Origin: Actinorugispora endophytica
Lineage (GTDB): Bacteria > Actinomycetota > Actinomycetes > Streptosporangiales > Streptosporangiaceae
Direction: 5' to 3'
DNA length: 64,000 nucleotides
NCBI RefSeq assembly: GCF_004363075.1
Contig: NZ_SNYN01000002.1
Span: forward strand, 62,001 to 126,000
Part shown: positions 1 to 8,681 of the stretch, in pieces
Layout of the letters: each line of letters opens with the position of its first letter
Position numbering within the stretch: position 1 is the stretch's first letter
Notes under the pieces: model-generated
The model's database searches: none
The model's input: only the letters and a program-made list of their open reading frames with translations
What the model was told of the DNA's origin: nothing
Made by a program: the position numbers and the translations under genes

Positions 1-2576
1 TAGCCCATGACCGCGTGCTGGTGGCAGTGCGGCTGCGCGAGGACGGTGACGCCGCCCAGGTCCGGCGGGCTCCACGGGCGGCCGTCGGCCGCCCCGCGGG
101 TGAGCAGCTCGGCGAGGGTGGCCACGGAGCCGGAGACGACGCGCGCCCGGGGGTCGTCCGGGAGCAGGTCCACCAGGTCCGAACGCAGGGTCGCGGCGCA
201 GGAGGGCTCCAGGCCGACCACCGGGATCCCCGCGGCGGCGTAGGGGCCGAGCACGTCCAGCAGCCCCGAGAGGCGCCGCCGGGCGCCGTCGAGCTGCCCC
301 GTGCTGATCCGGGTGAGTCCGCAGCAGGCGCGCCGCTCCGGCACGACCACGCGGTACCCGGCGTCGGCCAGCACCTCGGCGGCCGCCCGGGCGATGTCGG
401 GGCCGAGCCCGTCGGTGAAGGAGTCGGCCCACAGGACCACCTCGGGGCGCCCGGCGCCGGTGTCGGAGCGCCGGCGCCGCCACCAGCGGGTGAAGGACGT
501 GCGGGGGAACCGGGGCGCGCGGCGCCGGGGGTCCACCCCGGCGAGGGCGAGCAGCGGTCCGGCGAGCGGCCGCGCCGAGAACACGGCGTTGGCCGCGGCC
601 GGTCCGACGACGGGGAGGCGGTCGAGCAGGGCGAGCCAGCCCGGCAGCCGGCCCAGGCTGTAGTGGGAGACCGGGCGCCGCCGCCCCGCGTAGGCCCGGT
701 GCAGGACCTCCGACTTGTACTGCGCCATGTCCACCCCGGCCGGGCAGTCGTTGACGCACGCCTTGCAGGAGAGGCACAGGTCCAGGGACTCGCGCACCTC
801 CGGCGCCGACCAGCCGCCCCGGACCAGGCCGCCGTTGGCCATGTCCTGGAGGACGCGGGCGCGGCCCCGGGTCGAGTCCTTCTCGTCGCGCGTGGCGAGG
901 TAGGAGGGGCACATGAAACCGCCCGCCGCGCTGTTGTCGGCCCGGCACTTGCCGACGCCCACGCACCGGTGCACCGCGCGCGTGAAGTCGCCGCCGTCCT
1001 GCGCGAAGGCGAACCCGGTGCCGGCGGGCAGCGGCCGGGCGGAGGGGCGCCGCAGGTCGGCGTCGACCGGGGCGGGCCCGACCAGGACGCCGGGGTTGAG
1101 GACGCCCTCGGGGTCGAACAGGGCCTTGAACGCCCCGAACACGTCGATGGCCCGCCGGGAGTACATGAGGGGCAGCAGCTCGCCGCGCGCCCGCCCGTCC
1201 CCGTGCTCCCCGGAGAGGGAGCCGCCGTGCGCGACCACCAGCGCGGCCGCGTCGCGCAGGAAGGAGCGGAGCGCCGAACCGTCCCGCTCCAGCGGCACGT
1301 CGACGCGCACGTGCACGCACCCGTCCCCGAAGTGCCCGTAGGGCAGCCCGTCGACGCCGTGGCGCGCCATCAGCGACTCGAACTCGCGCAGGTATCCGCC
1401 CAGCCGCTCCGGCGGGACCGCCGCGTCCTCCCAGCCGGGCCAGGCCTGGTTCCCGGCCGGTGTGCGCCCGGCGAGGCCCGCCCCGTCCTCGCGGATGCGC
1501 CACATGGCGGTCGCCTCCGCCCCGGCGGGGAGGACGACCCGGCCCAGCGCCCCGGCGTCGGCGGCGAGGGCGCCGGCCGCCTCCAGCGCCGCCCCGGCGC
1601 TCTCGCCGCCGACCTCCACCATCAGCCATCCGCCGCCGCGCGGCAGGTCCGGGACGCCGTGCTCCCCCCGGTGGCGGCGCACGACGTCCACGAGCCGGGC
1701 GTCCAGCCCCTCGACGGCCAGCGGGCGGTGCCCCAGCAGCCGGGGCACCGCGTCGGCGGCGTCGGCCATGCCGGGGTAGCCGAGCACGACCAGGACGCGG
1801 GCGGGGGCGGTCTCCACCAGGCGGACGGTGGCGTCGAGGGTGACCGCGACGGTTCCCTCGCTGCCCACGAGCGCCCTGGCCAGGGAGCGCCCGTTCTCCG
1901 GCAGCAGGTGCTCCAGGGAGTAGCCCGAGACCTGCCGGGGGAAGCGGCCGAGCTCGGTGCGCAGCACCGCGAGGTTGGCGTCCACCAGCTCCCCGAGACC
2001 GGGCACCGCCTCCAGGCCGGTCCCGGCGGTGAACCGGCGGCCCGTCCCGTCGACCGCCGTCAGCGACCGCACGTTGTCCGAGGTGCGCCCGTAGGCGACG
2101 GCGTGCGGACCGCAGGCGTTGTTCCCGATCATGCCGCCGAGGGTCGCGCGCGCCTGGGTGGAGGGGTCCGGGCCGAACCGCAGGCCGTGCGGCGCGGCGG
2201 CCCGTTGCAGGTCCGCCAGGACCACGCCCGGCTGCACGACGGCGGAGCGGGCGCCGGGGTCCAGGGAGACGATCCGGTTCATGTGCCGGGAGAAGTCCAG
2301 TACGATCCCCGGCCCGATGGCGTTGCCCGCCACGGAGGTGCCGCCGCCCCGGCAGGTCAGCGCCGCGCCCTCGCCGCGGGCGATGTCCAGCGCGGCGAGC
2401 ACGTCGTCGTTGTCGCGGGGGAAGACGACGACGTCGGGCACCACCCGGTAGTTGGAGGCGTCGGTGGAGTACTCGGCGCGCCTGCGGGCCGAGTCGGAGA
2501 CCTCCCCGCCCACGCGCCCGCGAAGGCGCGCCGCGAGCGCGGACGCCTCGCCGGTACCGCTGCGGACGGGGTTCAT
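1..2576 (-). CDS. FAD-binding and Fe-S oxidoreductase, GlcD/Dld-like (3' end beyond window)
   Basis: Flavin-dependent 2-hydroxyacid (D-lactate or glycolate type) dehydrogenase fused to iron-sulfur domains. The ATG at 2574-2576 opens an uninterrupted minus-strand frame of about 858 codons to the left edge. Visible domains: an N-terminal FAD-binding type 4 domain (GGGTSVAGNAIGPG, then GGMIGNNACGP), an FAD-oxidase C-terminal domain with GHFGDGCVHVR and GEHGDGR, a ferredoxin-like segment (CLSCKACVNDCP) and a cysteine-rich CCG domain (ACCGLTR). This is the one-chain layout of D-lactate dehydrogenases that feed electrons to the membrane. The substrate cannot be read from sequence. Its promoter is divergent from the cobalamin riboswitch. 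A long plus-strand frame over the same bases is an antisense shadow. Confidence 0.9.
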   Translation of the reverse strand, partial: MNPVRSGTGEASALAARLRGRVGGEVSDSARRRAEYSTDASNYRVVPDVVVFPRDNDDVLAALDIARGEGAALTCRGGGTSVAGNAIGPGIVLDFSRHMNRIVSLDPGARSAVVQPGVVLADLQRAAAPHGLRFGPDPSTQARATLGGMIGNNACGPHAVAYGRTSDNVRSLTAVDGTGRRFTAGTGLEAVPGLGELVDANLAVLRTELGRFPRQVSGYSLEHLLPENGRSLARALVGSEGTVAVTLDATVRLVETAPARVLVVLGYPGMADAADAVPRLLGHRPLAVEGLDARLVDVVRRHRGEHGVPDLPRGGGWLMVEVGGESAGAALEAAGALAADAGALGRVVLPAGAEATAMWRIREDGAGLAGRTPAGNQAWPGWEDAAVPPERLGGYLREFESLMARHGVDGLPYGHFGDGCVHVRVDVPLERDGSALRSFLRDAAALVVAHGGSLSGEHGDGRARGELLPLMYSRRAIDVFGAFKALFDPEGVLNPGVLVGPAPVDADLRRPSARPLPAGTGFAFAQDGGDFTRAVHRCVGVGKCRADNSAAGGFMCPSYLATRDEKDSTRGRARVLQDMANGGLVRGGWSAPEVRESLDLCLSCKACVNDCPAGVDMAQYKSEVLHRAYAGRRRPVSHYSLGRLPGWLALLDRLPVVGPAAANAVFSARPLAGPLLALAGVDPRRRAPRFPRTSFTRWWRRRRSDTGAGRPEVVLWADSFTDGLGPDIARAAAEVLADAGYRVVVPERRACCGLTRISTGQLDGARRRLSGLLDVLGPYAAAGIPVVGLEPSCAATLRSDLVDLLPDDPRARVVSGSVATLAELLTRGAADGRPWSPPDLGGVTVLAQPHCHQHAVMG

Positions 2577-2730
2577 GGGCACTCCTGGACGGCGGGTGGT
2601 CCTCTCGGCACCGACGTTACCGGGAACCGGGGCCACGACGGGCGGCGCGCGGGAGGGGATGACCGGGATGGGGCGCGGGCCGCGGCGGGGACGGGGCGGC
2701 CGGGGCGCGGCCGCGCGTCTGTGATAGCTT

Positions 2731-2890
2731 GCCGCAGCCAGTCAACCCATTCGTTGGGCCAGGGAATCCGGTGCGAACCCGGAACTGACGCGCAGCGGTG
2801 AGGGGGACGGGCGGGGCATCGGCCACTGGAGGAGACTCCGGGAAGGCGCCCCGTCCGGACGAACCCGAGTCCGAAGACCTGCTGGCACCT
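2731..2890 (+). promoter_or_regulatory. Cobalamin (B12) riboswitch
   Basis: The leader carries the conserved cobalamin aptamer order: the GGGAATCCGGTGCGAA segment at about 2760, a GCCACTGGAGGAG block at about 2822, GGGAAGGC near 2840, and the B12 box GTCCGAAGACCTGCTGGCA ending near 2887. GCCAG near 2737 can pair with CTGGC near 2883 to close the aptamer. It lies about 80 nt upstream of the lipoprotein start and reads into the FecCD-type importer, so B12 should repress that operon. The exact ends are approximate. Confidence 0.88.
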
Positions 2891-2966
2891 CCGCCCGCCG
2901 CGAGGCGAGCGGAGGCCGAACAGCCGCCAGGCTCCGCGAACGAGCCTCACGCACACGAGGAACCGC

Positions 2967-4010
2967 ATGACGTCATCACGTCGCCCCCTGCCCGCCGCCG
3001 CCCTGCCCGCGCTCGCCCTGCTCGTACTGCTCACCGGGTGCGGAGCCGGCGCCGGAACCGCCGGCACCCCCGAGACCGGGACCGTGGAGGGCTACCCCCG
3101 GACCATCGAGAACTGCGGCCGGGAGGTCACCGTCGAGGCCCCGCCCCAGCGGGCGGTCTCCCTCAACCAGGGCTCCACCGAGATCCTGCTGTCGCTCGGC
3201 CTGGCCGACCGCATGGTCGGCACCGCCACCTGGACCGACCCGGTCGCCGAGGACCTGGCCGAGGCCAACGCCACCGTGCCGCGCCTGGCCGACGACAGGC
3301 CCTCCTTCGAGCGGGTCCTGGCCGAGGAGCCCGACTTCGTCTCCGCGTCGTTCACCTCCGTCCTGGGCGAGGGAGGGGTCGCGCCGCGCGACGACTTCGA
3401 GGACCTCGGGGTGGCCACCTACCTGTCCCCGGCCGACTGCGCCAAGTCCGACAGCGGCGACGGCGACGGCTCGCGCGACGAGCCGCTGACGATGGACGCC
3501 GTCTACCAGGAGGTGCGCGACCTCGCGCTGCTCTTCGGGGTGGAGGAGCGCGGCGAGGAGCTCGTCGCCGGGCTCCAGGGCCGCCTCGACGCCGCCACCG
3601 CCGACGTCGACGCCGCCGACGTCACCGTCCTGTACTGGTTCGCCAACTCCGAGTCCCCCTACATGGCGGGCTGCTGCGGCGCGCCGGGCGTCATCACCAG
3701 GGAGCTCGGCGCGGAGAACGTCTTCGACGACACCCGCGACGAGTGGCCCCAGATCAACTGGGAGACCGTCGCGGACCGCGACCCCGACGTCCTCGTCATC
3801 GGCGACCTCACCCGCGAGAGCCAGACCGCCGAGACCGCGGCGGCCAAGATCGCGTTCCTGGAGTCCAACCCGGTCACCCGGCACATGGACGCGGTCCGCA
3901 ACGAGCGCTACATCCTGCTCAGCGGGGCCGCCATGAACCCCTCCATCCGCACCGTCGAAGGGGTGGAGCAGGTCGCCCTGGGCCTGCGCGACCTCGGTCT
4001 CGCGGGCTGA
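2967..4010 (+). CDS. ABC transporter substrate-binding lipoprotein, BtuF/FecB family
   Basis: Extracytoplasmic binding protein of the helical-backbone metal/corrinoid class, 347 aa. The signal peptide ends in the lipobox LLTGC with Cys25 as the lipidation site. A periplasmic-binding fold follows (VEAPPQRAVSLNQGSTE opening, INWETVADRDPDVLVIGD near the C-terminus). The ATG is preceded by a GAGG ribosome site. A double cysteine in MAGCCGAPG around residue 235 may help bind ligand or metal (inference). The permease gene starts 5 nt after the stop. With the riboswitch upstream, cobalamin, a cobinamide precursor or a cobalt complex is the likely ligand. Confidence 0.88.
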   Translation: MTSSRRPLPAAALPALALLVLLTGCGAGAGTAGTPETGTVEGYPRTIENCGREVTVEAPPQRAVSLNQGSTEILLSLGLADRMVGTATWTDPVAEDLAEANATVPRLADDRPSFERVLAEEPDFVSASFTSVLGEGGVAPRDDFEDLGVATYLSPADCAKSDSGDGDGSRDEPLTMDAVYQEVRDLALLFGVEERGEELVAGLQGRLDAATADVDAADVTVLYWFANSESPYMAGCCGAPGVITRELGAENVFDDTRDEWPQINWETVADRDPDVLVIGDLTRESQTAETAAAKIAFLESNPVTRHMDAVRNERYILLSGAAMNPSIRTVEGVEQVALGLRDLGLAG

Positions 4011-4015
4011 GCCCC

Positions 4016-5041
4016 GTGACCGGGATCGGAACCCGGGGCACCGCCGCCGTGTGGACCGGCGGCCTCGCCCTGCTCGCGCTCTCCACCGCGGCCACGATCA
4101 CGATCGGCCCCGCCGGCATCGCCGTCGGCGACGTCTGGGCGGTCGTCGCCTCCCGGTTCGGCGGGGCCGCGTCCGGCCTCACCCCGATCCGCGAGGGGAT
4201 CGTCTGGGACCTGCGCCTGCCCCGCACCCTGCTGGCCGCGGTGTGCGGGGCGGGGCTCGGCGTCTGCGGCGCCGTCATGCAGTCGCTGCTGCGCAACCCG
4301 CTCGCCGACCCGTTCGTGCTCGGCGTCTCCTCGGGCGCCTCGACCGGGGCGGTGCTGGTGGTGGTCCTCGGGGTGGGCGGCGGCGCGGTCTCCCTGTCGG
4401 CGGGCGCGTTCCTGGGAGCGCTGTGCTCCTTCGCGCTCGTGCTGCTGCTCGGCTACGCCTCGGGCGGCACCACCGACCGCGTCATCCTGGCGGGGGTCGC
4501 GTCCATGCAGCTGTTCTCGGCGCTGACGTCGTTCGTCGTCATCTCCTCCGCCGACGCCGAGCAGACCCGGGGGGTGCTGTTCTGGCTGCTGGGCTCGCTC
4601 AGCGGCGCGAGCTGGGGCGACGTGGGGCTGGGCGCGGCCGCCCTCGCGGCGGTCCTGCTGGTGTGTGCCTTCACCACCACCGCGCTGGACGCCTTCGCCT
4701 TCGGCAGCGACGCGGCGTCCTCTCTGGGCGTCGACGTCGCCCGCGTCCGGCTGCTGCTGCTCACCGCGACGGCGCTGCTGACCGCGGCCCTGGTGAGCGT
4801 CGCCGGGGCGATCGGGTTCGTGGGGCTCGTGCTGCCGCACGCCGCGCGCGCCGTCGTCGGCTCCGGCCACCGGAGGCTGCTGCCGACGACGGCCCTGGTC
4901 GGGGCGCTCTTCCTGGTGTGGGTCGACACGGCCGCCCGCACCGTCATGGACCCGCAGGAGATCCCCGTGGGCGTGGCGACCTCGCTGATCGGGGTGCCCG
5001 CCTTCGTGGTCATCCTCTACCGGGGCCGGAGGATGTCGTAA
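4016..5041 (+). CDS. FecCD/BtuC-family ABC transporter permease
   Basis: Integral membrane half of the importer, 341 aa, with the multi-helix FecCD fold. Family signatures seen are RLPRTLLAAVCGAGLGVCGA, the substrate-path segment RNPLADPFVLGVSSGAS, and SVAGAIGFVGLVLPHAARAV near the C-terminus. The GTG at 4016 fits because the upstream gene stops at 4010 and family members start at about this distance from the first helix. Its TAA overlaps the ATG of the ATPase by one base, so the pair is probably translationally coupled. Confidence 0.9.
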   Translation: MTGIGTRGTAAVWTGGLALLALSTAATITIGPAGIAVGDVWAVVASRFGGAASGLTPIREGIVWDLRLPRTLLAAVCGAGLGVCGAVMQSLLRNPLADPFVLGVSSGASTGAVLVVVLGVGGGAVSLSAGAFLGALCSFALVLLLGYASGGTTDRVILAGVASMQLFSALTSFVVISSADAEQTRGVLFWLLGSLSGASWGDVGLGAAALAAVLLVCAFTTTALDAFAFGSDAASSLGVDVARVRLLLLTATALLTAALVSVAGAIGFVGLVLPHAARAVVGSGHRRLLPTTALVGALFLVWVDTAARTVMDPQEIPVGVATSLIGVPAFVVILYRGRRMS

Positions 5042-5829
5042 TGGACGGAGGAGGGGACGTGGGGCTGCGCGCGGAGGACGTCTCGTGGGCGGTGGGCGGC
5101 CGGATGATCGTCGACGGGGTCAGCGTCGAGCCCCGGACCGGGGACACGGTGGGGCTGCTGGGGCCCAACGGCTCGGGGAAGTCGACGCTGCTGCGGCTGC
5201 TCGCCGGGGTGCGCCCCGCCTCGTCGGGGGTCGTCCGCCTCGACGGCGACCCCCTGGGCGCGCTGGGCCGCAGGGCCGTGGCGCGCAGGGTCGCCGTCGT
5301 CGAGCAGCACTCCGCCACCCAGGTCGACATGACCGTCCTGGACGTGGTGCGCCTGGGGCGGATCCCGCACCGGCGCGCCTGGTCGGCCCGGTCCGCGGAG
5401 GACGACGAGGCGGTGCGCGACGCCATCGGGTACACCCGGCTGGAGGACCGGGTCGGGCAGTCCTGGCACACCCTCTCGGGAGGGGAGCGCCAGCGGGTGC
5501 AGATCGCCCGCGCCCTCGCCCAGCGCCCGCGCGAGCTGCTGCTGGACGAGCCGACCAACCACCTGGACGTCCGGCACCAGCTCGACCTGCTCGCCCTCAT
5601 CGCGCGCGCCCCGGTCACCAGCGTGGTCGCGCTGCACGACCTCAACCTCGCGGCGATGTTCTGCGACCACCTGGTGGTCCTCGGAAACGGCCGGGTCGTC
5701 GCCGCGGGAACCCCCGCCCAGGTGGTGACCGAGAAGCTGATCGCCGACGTCTACGGGGTCCGCGCCGTCGTCACCCCCGACGGACCCGACGACCGCCCCT
5801 CGGTCCGCTTCCTGCCGACCGGCGGGTAG
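5041..5829 (+). CDS. FecE/BtuD-family ABC transporter ATP-binding protein
   Basis: ATPase that powers uptake by the adjoining permease, 262 aa. Walker A is GPNGSGKST (about residues 40-48), signature LSGGERQR (about 146-153), Walker B LLLDEPTNHLD, H-loop VVALHDLN. The DVRHQLDLL run after Walker B is typical of siderophore/B12 ATPases. Third gene of the riboswitch-controlled operon. The next gene starts 126 nt downstream and is functionally distinct. Confidence 0.92.
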   Translation: MDGGGDVGLRAEDVSWAVGGRMIVDGVSVEPRTGDTVGLLGPNGSGKSTLLRLLAGVRPASSGVVRLDGDPLGALGRRAVARRVAVVEQHSATQVDMTVLDVVRLGRIPHRRAWSARSAEDDEAVRDAIGYTRLEDRVGQSWHTLSGGERQRVQIARALAQRPRELLLDEPTNHLDVRHQLDLLALIARAPVTSVVALHDLNLAAMFCDHLVVLGNGRVVAAGTPAQVVTEKLIADVYGVRAVVTPDGPDDRPSVRFLPTGG

Positions 5830-5955
5830 GGCCGGCGCGCGGCCCGGGACGAGGGGCTTACCGGGAGGCCCCCGGGGTAGCGGGGCCGGGGAGACAGCGA
5901 TGGGGCGGCACGCCCCGGTTCCCTGTCCGCACGCCGAAGAGAGGAACCCGCCGCC

Positions 5956-6984
5956 ATGCGCCTGCCCCGTTCCAGAGGCCCCGTGACCGAGCGGCTGTTC
6001 GAGGCGCTCGCACGCCCGCCGCGCGACGGCGCGCCGCGGATCCCCGATCCCGACAGTCCGGGGGTCGCGGCGCTGGCCGACGAGGACCTGCAGCTCGCCC
6101 TGCACGTCTGCTACGAGCTGCACTACTGCGGATTCGACGGCGTGGACGACGCGTGGGAGTGGGACCCGGGGCTCCTCGCCGCGCGGGCCGCCCTGGAGGC
6201 GCGGTTCGAGGGCGCCCTCGGCGCCCTCGTCGCCGGCTCCGCCCCCGAGGGGTTCGAGAGCGCGGCACCGCCCGGTGTCCCCGCCGCGCTCGCCGCCCTG
6301 GTCCGGGCGGACGGCGGCGGCCCGTCCCTGGCGGCCTTCCTGCGGCGCCACGCGGACCTCGGGCACTACCGCGAGTTCGCCGTCCACCGTTCGGTCTACC
6401 ACCTGCGCGAGGCCGACCCGCACACCTGGGGCATACCGCGGATCCGGGGGAGGGCGAAGGCGGCGCTCGTGGAGATCCAGTCCGACGAGTACGGCGAGGG
6501 GAACCCGGATCGGATGCACTCCGCGCTCTTCGCGGCCGCCATGCGGGGGCTGGGGCTGGACGACGGCTACGGCGCGTACCTCGACGCGGTCCCCGGGGTG
6601 ACGCTGGCCGTGAGCAACACGATGTCCTTCTTCGGGCTGCACCGCCGCCGCCGCGGCGCGCTCCTGGGCCATCTCGCGGCCTTCGAGATGACGTCCACGG
6701 GGCCCAACCGCGACATCTCGCTGGGCCTGCGCCGGCTGGGCGCGGAGGACCGGGTGCGCCGCTACTTCGACGAGCACGTCGAGGCCGACGCGGTCCACGA
6801 GCAGATCGCCGCCCACGACATGTGCGGCGCCTTCGCGGCGGACCACCCGGAACTCGCGGCGGACGTCCTGTTCGGCGCGGCGGCCTGCCTCGCCGTCGAC
6901 CGGCTGTTCGCCGGGCACGTCATCGACCGCTGGAAGCGCGGCGCGACGTCGCTGCGCCCGCTGCGCAGCCTGGCGCCGGTGTGA
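5956..6984 (+). CDS. Iron-containing redox enzyme family protein (heme-oxygenase-like HDO fold)
   Basis: 342-aa protein of the family annotated as iron-containing redox enzymes, a heme-oxygenase-like fold that binds a non-heme di-iron centre (relatives include SznF, UndA and CADD). Candidate metal ligands are in ELHYCGFDG near residue 55 and VEIQSDEYGEGNPDRMH around residue 175, with the spaced E, D/E and H residues of the family. No signal peptide. The ATG has a GAGGAA box upstream. Its TGA overlaps the GTG of the glycosyltransferase, so the two are coupled. Substrate unknown. Confidence 0.8.
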   Translation: MRLPRSRGPVTERLFEALARPPRDGAPRIPDPDSPGVAALADEDLQLALHVCYELHYCGFDGVDDAWEWDPGLLAARAALEARFEGALGALVAGSAPEGFESAAPPGVPAALAALVRADGGGPSLAAFLRRHADLGHYREFAVHRSVYHLREADPHTWGIPRIRGRAKAALVEIQSDEYGEGNPDRMHSALFAAAMRGLGLDDGYGAYLDAVPGVTLAVSNTMSFFGLHRRRRGALLGHLAAFEMTSTGPNRDISLGLRRLGAEDRVRRYFDEHVEADAVHEQIAAHDMCGAFAADHPELAADVLFGAAACLAVDRLFAGHVIDRWKRGATSLRPLRSLAPV

Positions 6985-8129
6985 GCGGCGCGGTCCCGGT
7001 CAGCCTCGTCATCCCGCTGCGCTGGGAGGACGACCGCGCGCTCGGCGGGATGACCCGGTACCTGGAGGGCCTGGTCGGGCTGGCCGACGAGGTGGTCGTG
7101 GTCGACGGCTCACCCGGGCCCCTCTTCGCGAGGCACGCCGACGCCTGGAGGCGCTGCGGGGGACGGCTCCGCCACCTCAGGCCGTCCGGCTCCGCGCGGT
7201 GCGCCAACGGCAAGGTCGCCGGGGTCCGGACCGGTGTGGCGGCGGCGGCGAACGAGAAGGTCGTCGTCGCGGACGACGACGTCCGCTACGACCCGGCGGC
7301 ACTGCGGCGGGTGTGCGCCGAACTCGACCGCGCCGACCTGGTCCGCCCGCAGAACTACTTCGACCCGTTGCCGTGGCACGCGGTCTGGGACACCGGCCGG
7401 ACCCTCCTGAACCGGGCGTTCGGCCACGACTACCCGGGGACCTTCGGGCTGCGCCGCACGGCGTTCCTGCGGATGGGCGGCTACGACGGGAACGTCCTCT
7501 TCGAGAACCTGGAGCTCATCCGGACCGTACGGGCGTCCGGGGGCTCCGAGGCGCGCCCTCTCGACCTCTACGTCCGGCGGCTGCCGCCGGAGAGCGGCCG
7601 GTTCTGGTCCCAGCGCCTCCGGCAGGCCTACGACGACACCGCGCAGCCGGCGCGCATGGCGCTGTTCCTCGCCCTCGGGCCCCTGGCCGGACTCGCCGCC
7701 CTGCGGGCCCCGGTCCTGCTGCCGTGCGGCGCCGCCGCGGTCGTCCTCCTGGCCGAGGCGGGGCGGCGCCGAGCGGGCGGGGCGGCGGTCTTCCCCGCGG
7801 CCGCCTCACTCGCGGCCCCGGTCTGGGTCTGCGAGCGCGCGGTGTGCGCCTGGCCGGCCCTCGCCGCCCGGCTGACCGGAACCGGCGTCGCCTACGCGGG
7901 CTCCCGCCTCGCCGTCGCCGCCCACTCCCGTGGACGGCTCCGGCGGAGGGCCGGCGGGGCGCCGGCCCTCCGCGAACCCCGGGGCGGTGAACCCGATGGC
8001 CTTGTGGGTGCCGTCGCAGAACGGCCGGGCGGCCGAGGCCCCGCACCGGCACAGCGCAACGGTGCGCCGCCCCGGCGCGACGGCGCTTCCGTCACCCGCC
8101 AGCAGCCGGAACGGCCCTCGGACCAGTAG
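6981..8129 (+). CDS. Family 2 glycosyltransferase with C-terminal membrane helices
   Basis: 382-aa GT-A type glycosyltransferase. The N-terminus PVSLVIPLRWED and the acidic EVVVVDGSPG are followed by VVADDDVRYDP (DxD-like donor/metal site near residue 98). Two or three hydrophobic segments between about residues 230 and 310 suggest membrane anchoring. The GTG overlaps the upstream stop (GTGA). The last 60 or so residues are Arg/Pro/Gly-rich and lie antisense to the CDGSH domain of the next gene, so the C-terminus is probably an unconstrained tail. Donor and acceptor cannot be predicted. Confidence 0.8.
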   Translation: MSGAVPVSLVIPLRWEDDRALGGMTRYLEGLVGLADEVVVVDGSPGPLFARHADAWRRCGGRLRHLRPSGSARCANGKVAGVRTGVAAAANEKVVVADDDVRYDPAALRRVCAELDRADLVRPQNYFDPLPWHAVWDTGRTLLNRAFGHDYPGTFGLRRTAFLRMGGYDGNVLFENLELIRTVRASGGSEARPLDLYVRRLPPESGRFWSQRLRQAYDDTAQPARMALFLALGPLAGLAALRAPVLLPCGAAAVVLLAEAGRRRAGGAAVFPAAASLAAPVWVCERAVCAWPALAARLTGTGVAYAGSRLAVAAHSRGRLRRRAGGAPALREPRGGEPDGLVGAVAERPGGRGPAPAQRNGAPPRRDGASVTRQQPERPSDQ

Positions 8130-8183
8130 CGGGCCGTCGGGGTAGGCGGTGACGGTCACAGGGGAGTCCTCTTCGTCGTTCAC
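7806..8183 (-). CDS. CDGSH iron-sulfur domain protein
   Basis: Small soluble protein with the 2Fe-2S CDGSH motif: CRCGASAARPFCDGTHKAIGF contains the C-x-C, Cys and His ligands of the mitoNEET-type cluster, about residues 44-64 of 125. The N-terminus reads VTAYPDGPLLVRGPF, typical of bacterial CDGSH proteins. The start is the GTG at 8181-8183. Residues after about 72 have no domain character and overlap the 3' end of the glycosyltransferase on the other strand (324 nt shared). Likely role is redox or electron transfer. Confidence 0.82.
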   Translation of the reverse strand: MNDEEDSPVTVTAYPDGPLLVRGPFRLLAGDGSAVAPGRRTVALCRCGASAARPFCDGTHKAIGFTAPGFAEGRRPAGPPPEPSTGVGGDGEAGARVGDAGSGQPGGEGRPGAHRALADPDRGRE

Positions 8184-8228
8184 CGGAACGCCGCTACCCG
8201 TGCCCCGGCCCCGGAAACGACGCCCGTG

Positions 8229-8609
8229 TCAGCCGCCCGCAGGAGCCGGGGCGAGCCGTTCCCCCAGGGCCTCCAGGTCGGGGAGGAACCAGAGCAGGCG
8301 TCCCCGGTTGCTCTCGCGGACGAAGTCGCGCAGGGCGGTTCCGGCGTCGGTGTGCCGGGATATGTCGCCGAGGACGGCGAGGCCCAGCCGGTAGGTGGCG
8401 AACTTCTGGACGACGTCGCCCGCGACGCGGGTGCGCAGTCGGAAGAAGTCGTCCGAGAGGCGGTCCGCCGGGAGGGCGACCCAGGCGGCGCCGTGGTGGA
8501 AGGCCTCGCCGATCAGGTCGGTCGCGTCGCGCTCGCCGCGCAGCGGGGCGCCGTCGGCCGCGCACACGAGGACGGGCGTGCCGTGGATGTCATGGAGAAC
8601 GTCGGGCAT
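8229..8609 (-). CDS. DUF4180 family protein
   Basis: 126-aa cytoplasmic protein. The central GEAFHHGAAWVALPADRLSDDFF and the C-terminal FVRESNRGRLLWFLPDLEALGERL match the family called DUF4180, whose function is unknown. It starts at an ATG 72 nt after the stop of the HTH gene and lies on the same strand, so it is the second gene of a two-gene unit. A link to stress or DNA-binding control through that neighbour is only an inference. Confidence 0.78.
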   Translation of the reverse strand: MPDVLHDIHGTPVLVCAADGAPLRGERDATDLIGEAFHHGAAWVALPADRLSDDFFRLRTRVAGDVVQKFATYRLGLAVLGDISRHTDAGTALRDFVRESNRGRLLWFLPDLEALGERLAPAPAGG

Positions 8610-8681
8610 GGGCGGGGTCCTTTCACGGACGCGGGAGGACGGGGGCGGACGCGGTGCGGTGGGAGGAGAGGAGCCCGGTGC

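Noticed and set aside
15-2801. Plus-strand open frame of about 930 codons
   Set aside because: It is antisense to the FAD/Fe-S oxidoreductase, which has clear domains; the plus translation is Gly/Arg/Ala-rich with no motifs, a usual artefact of very GC-rich DNA.
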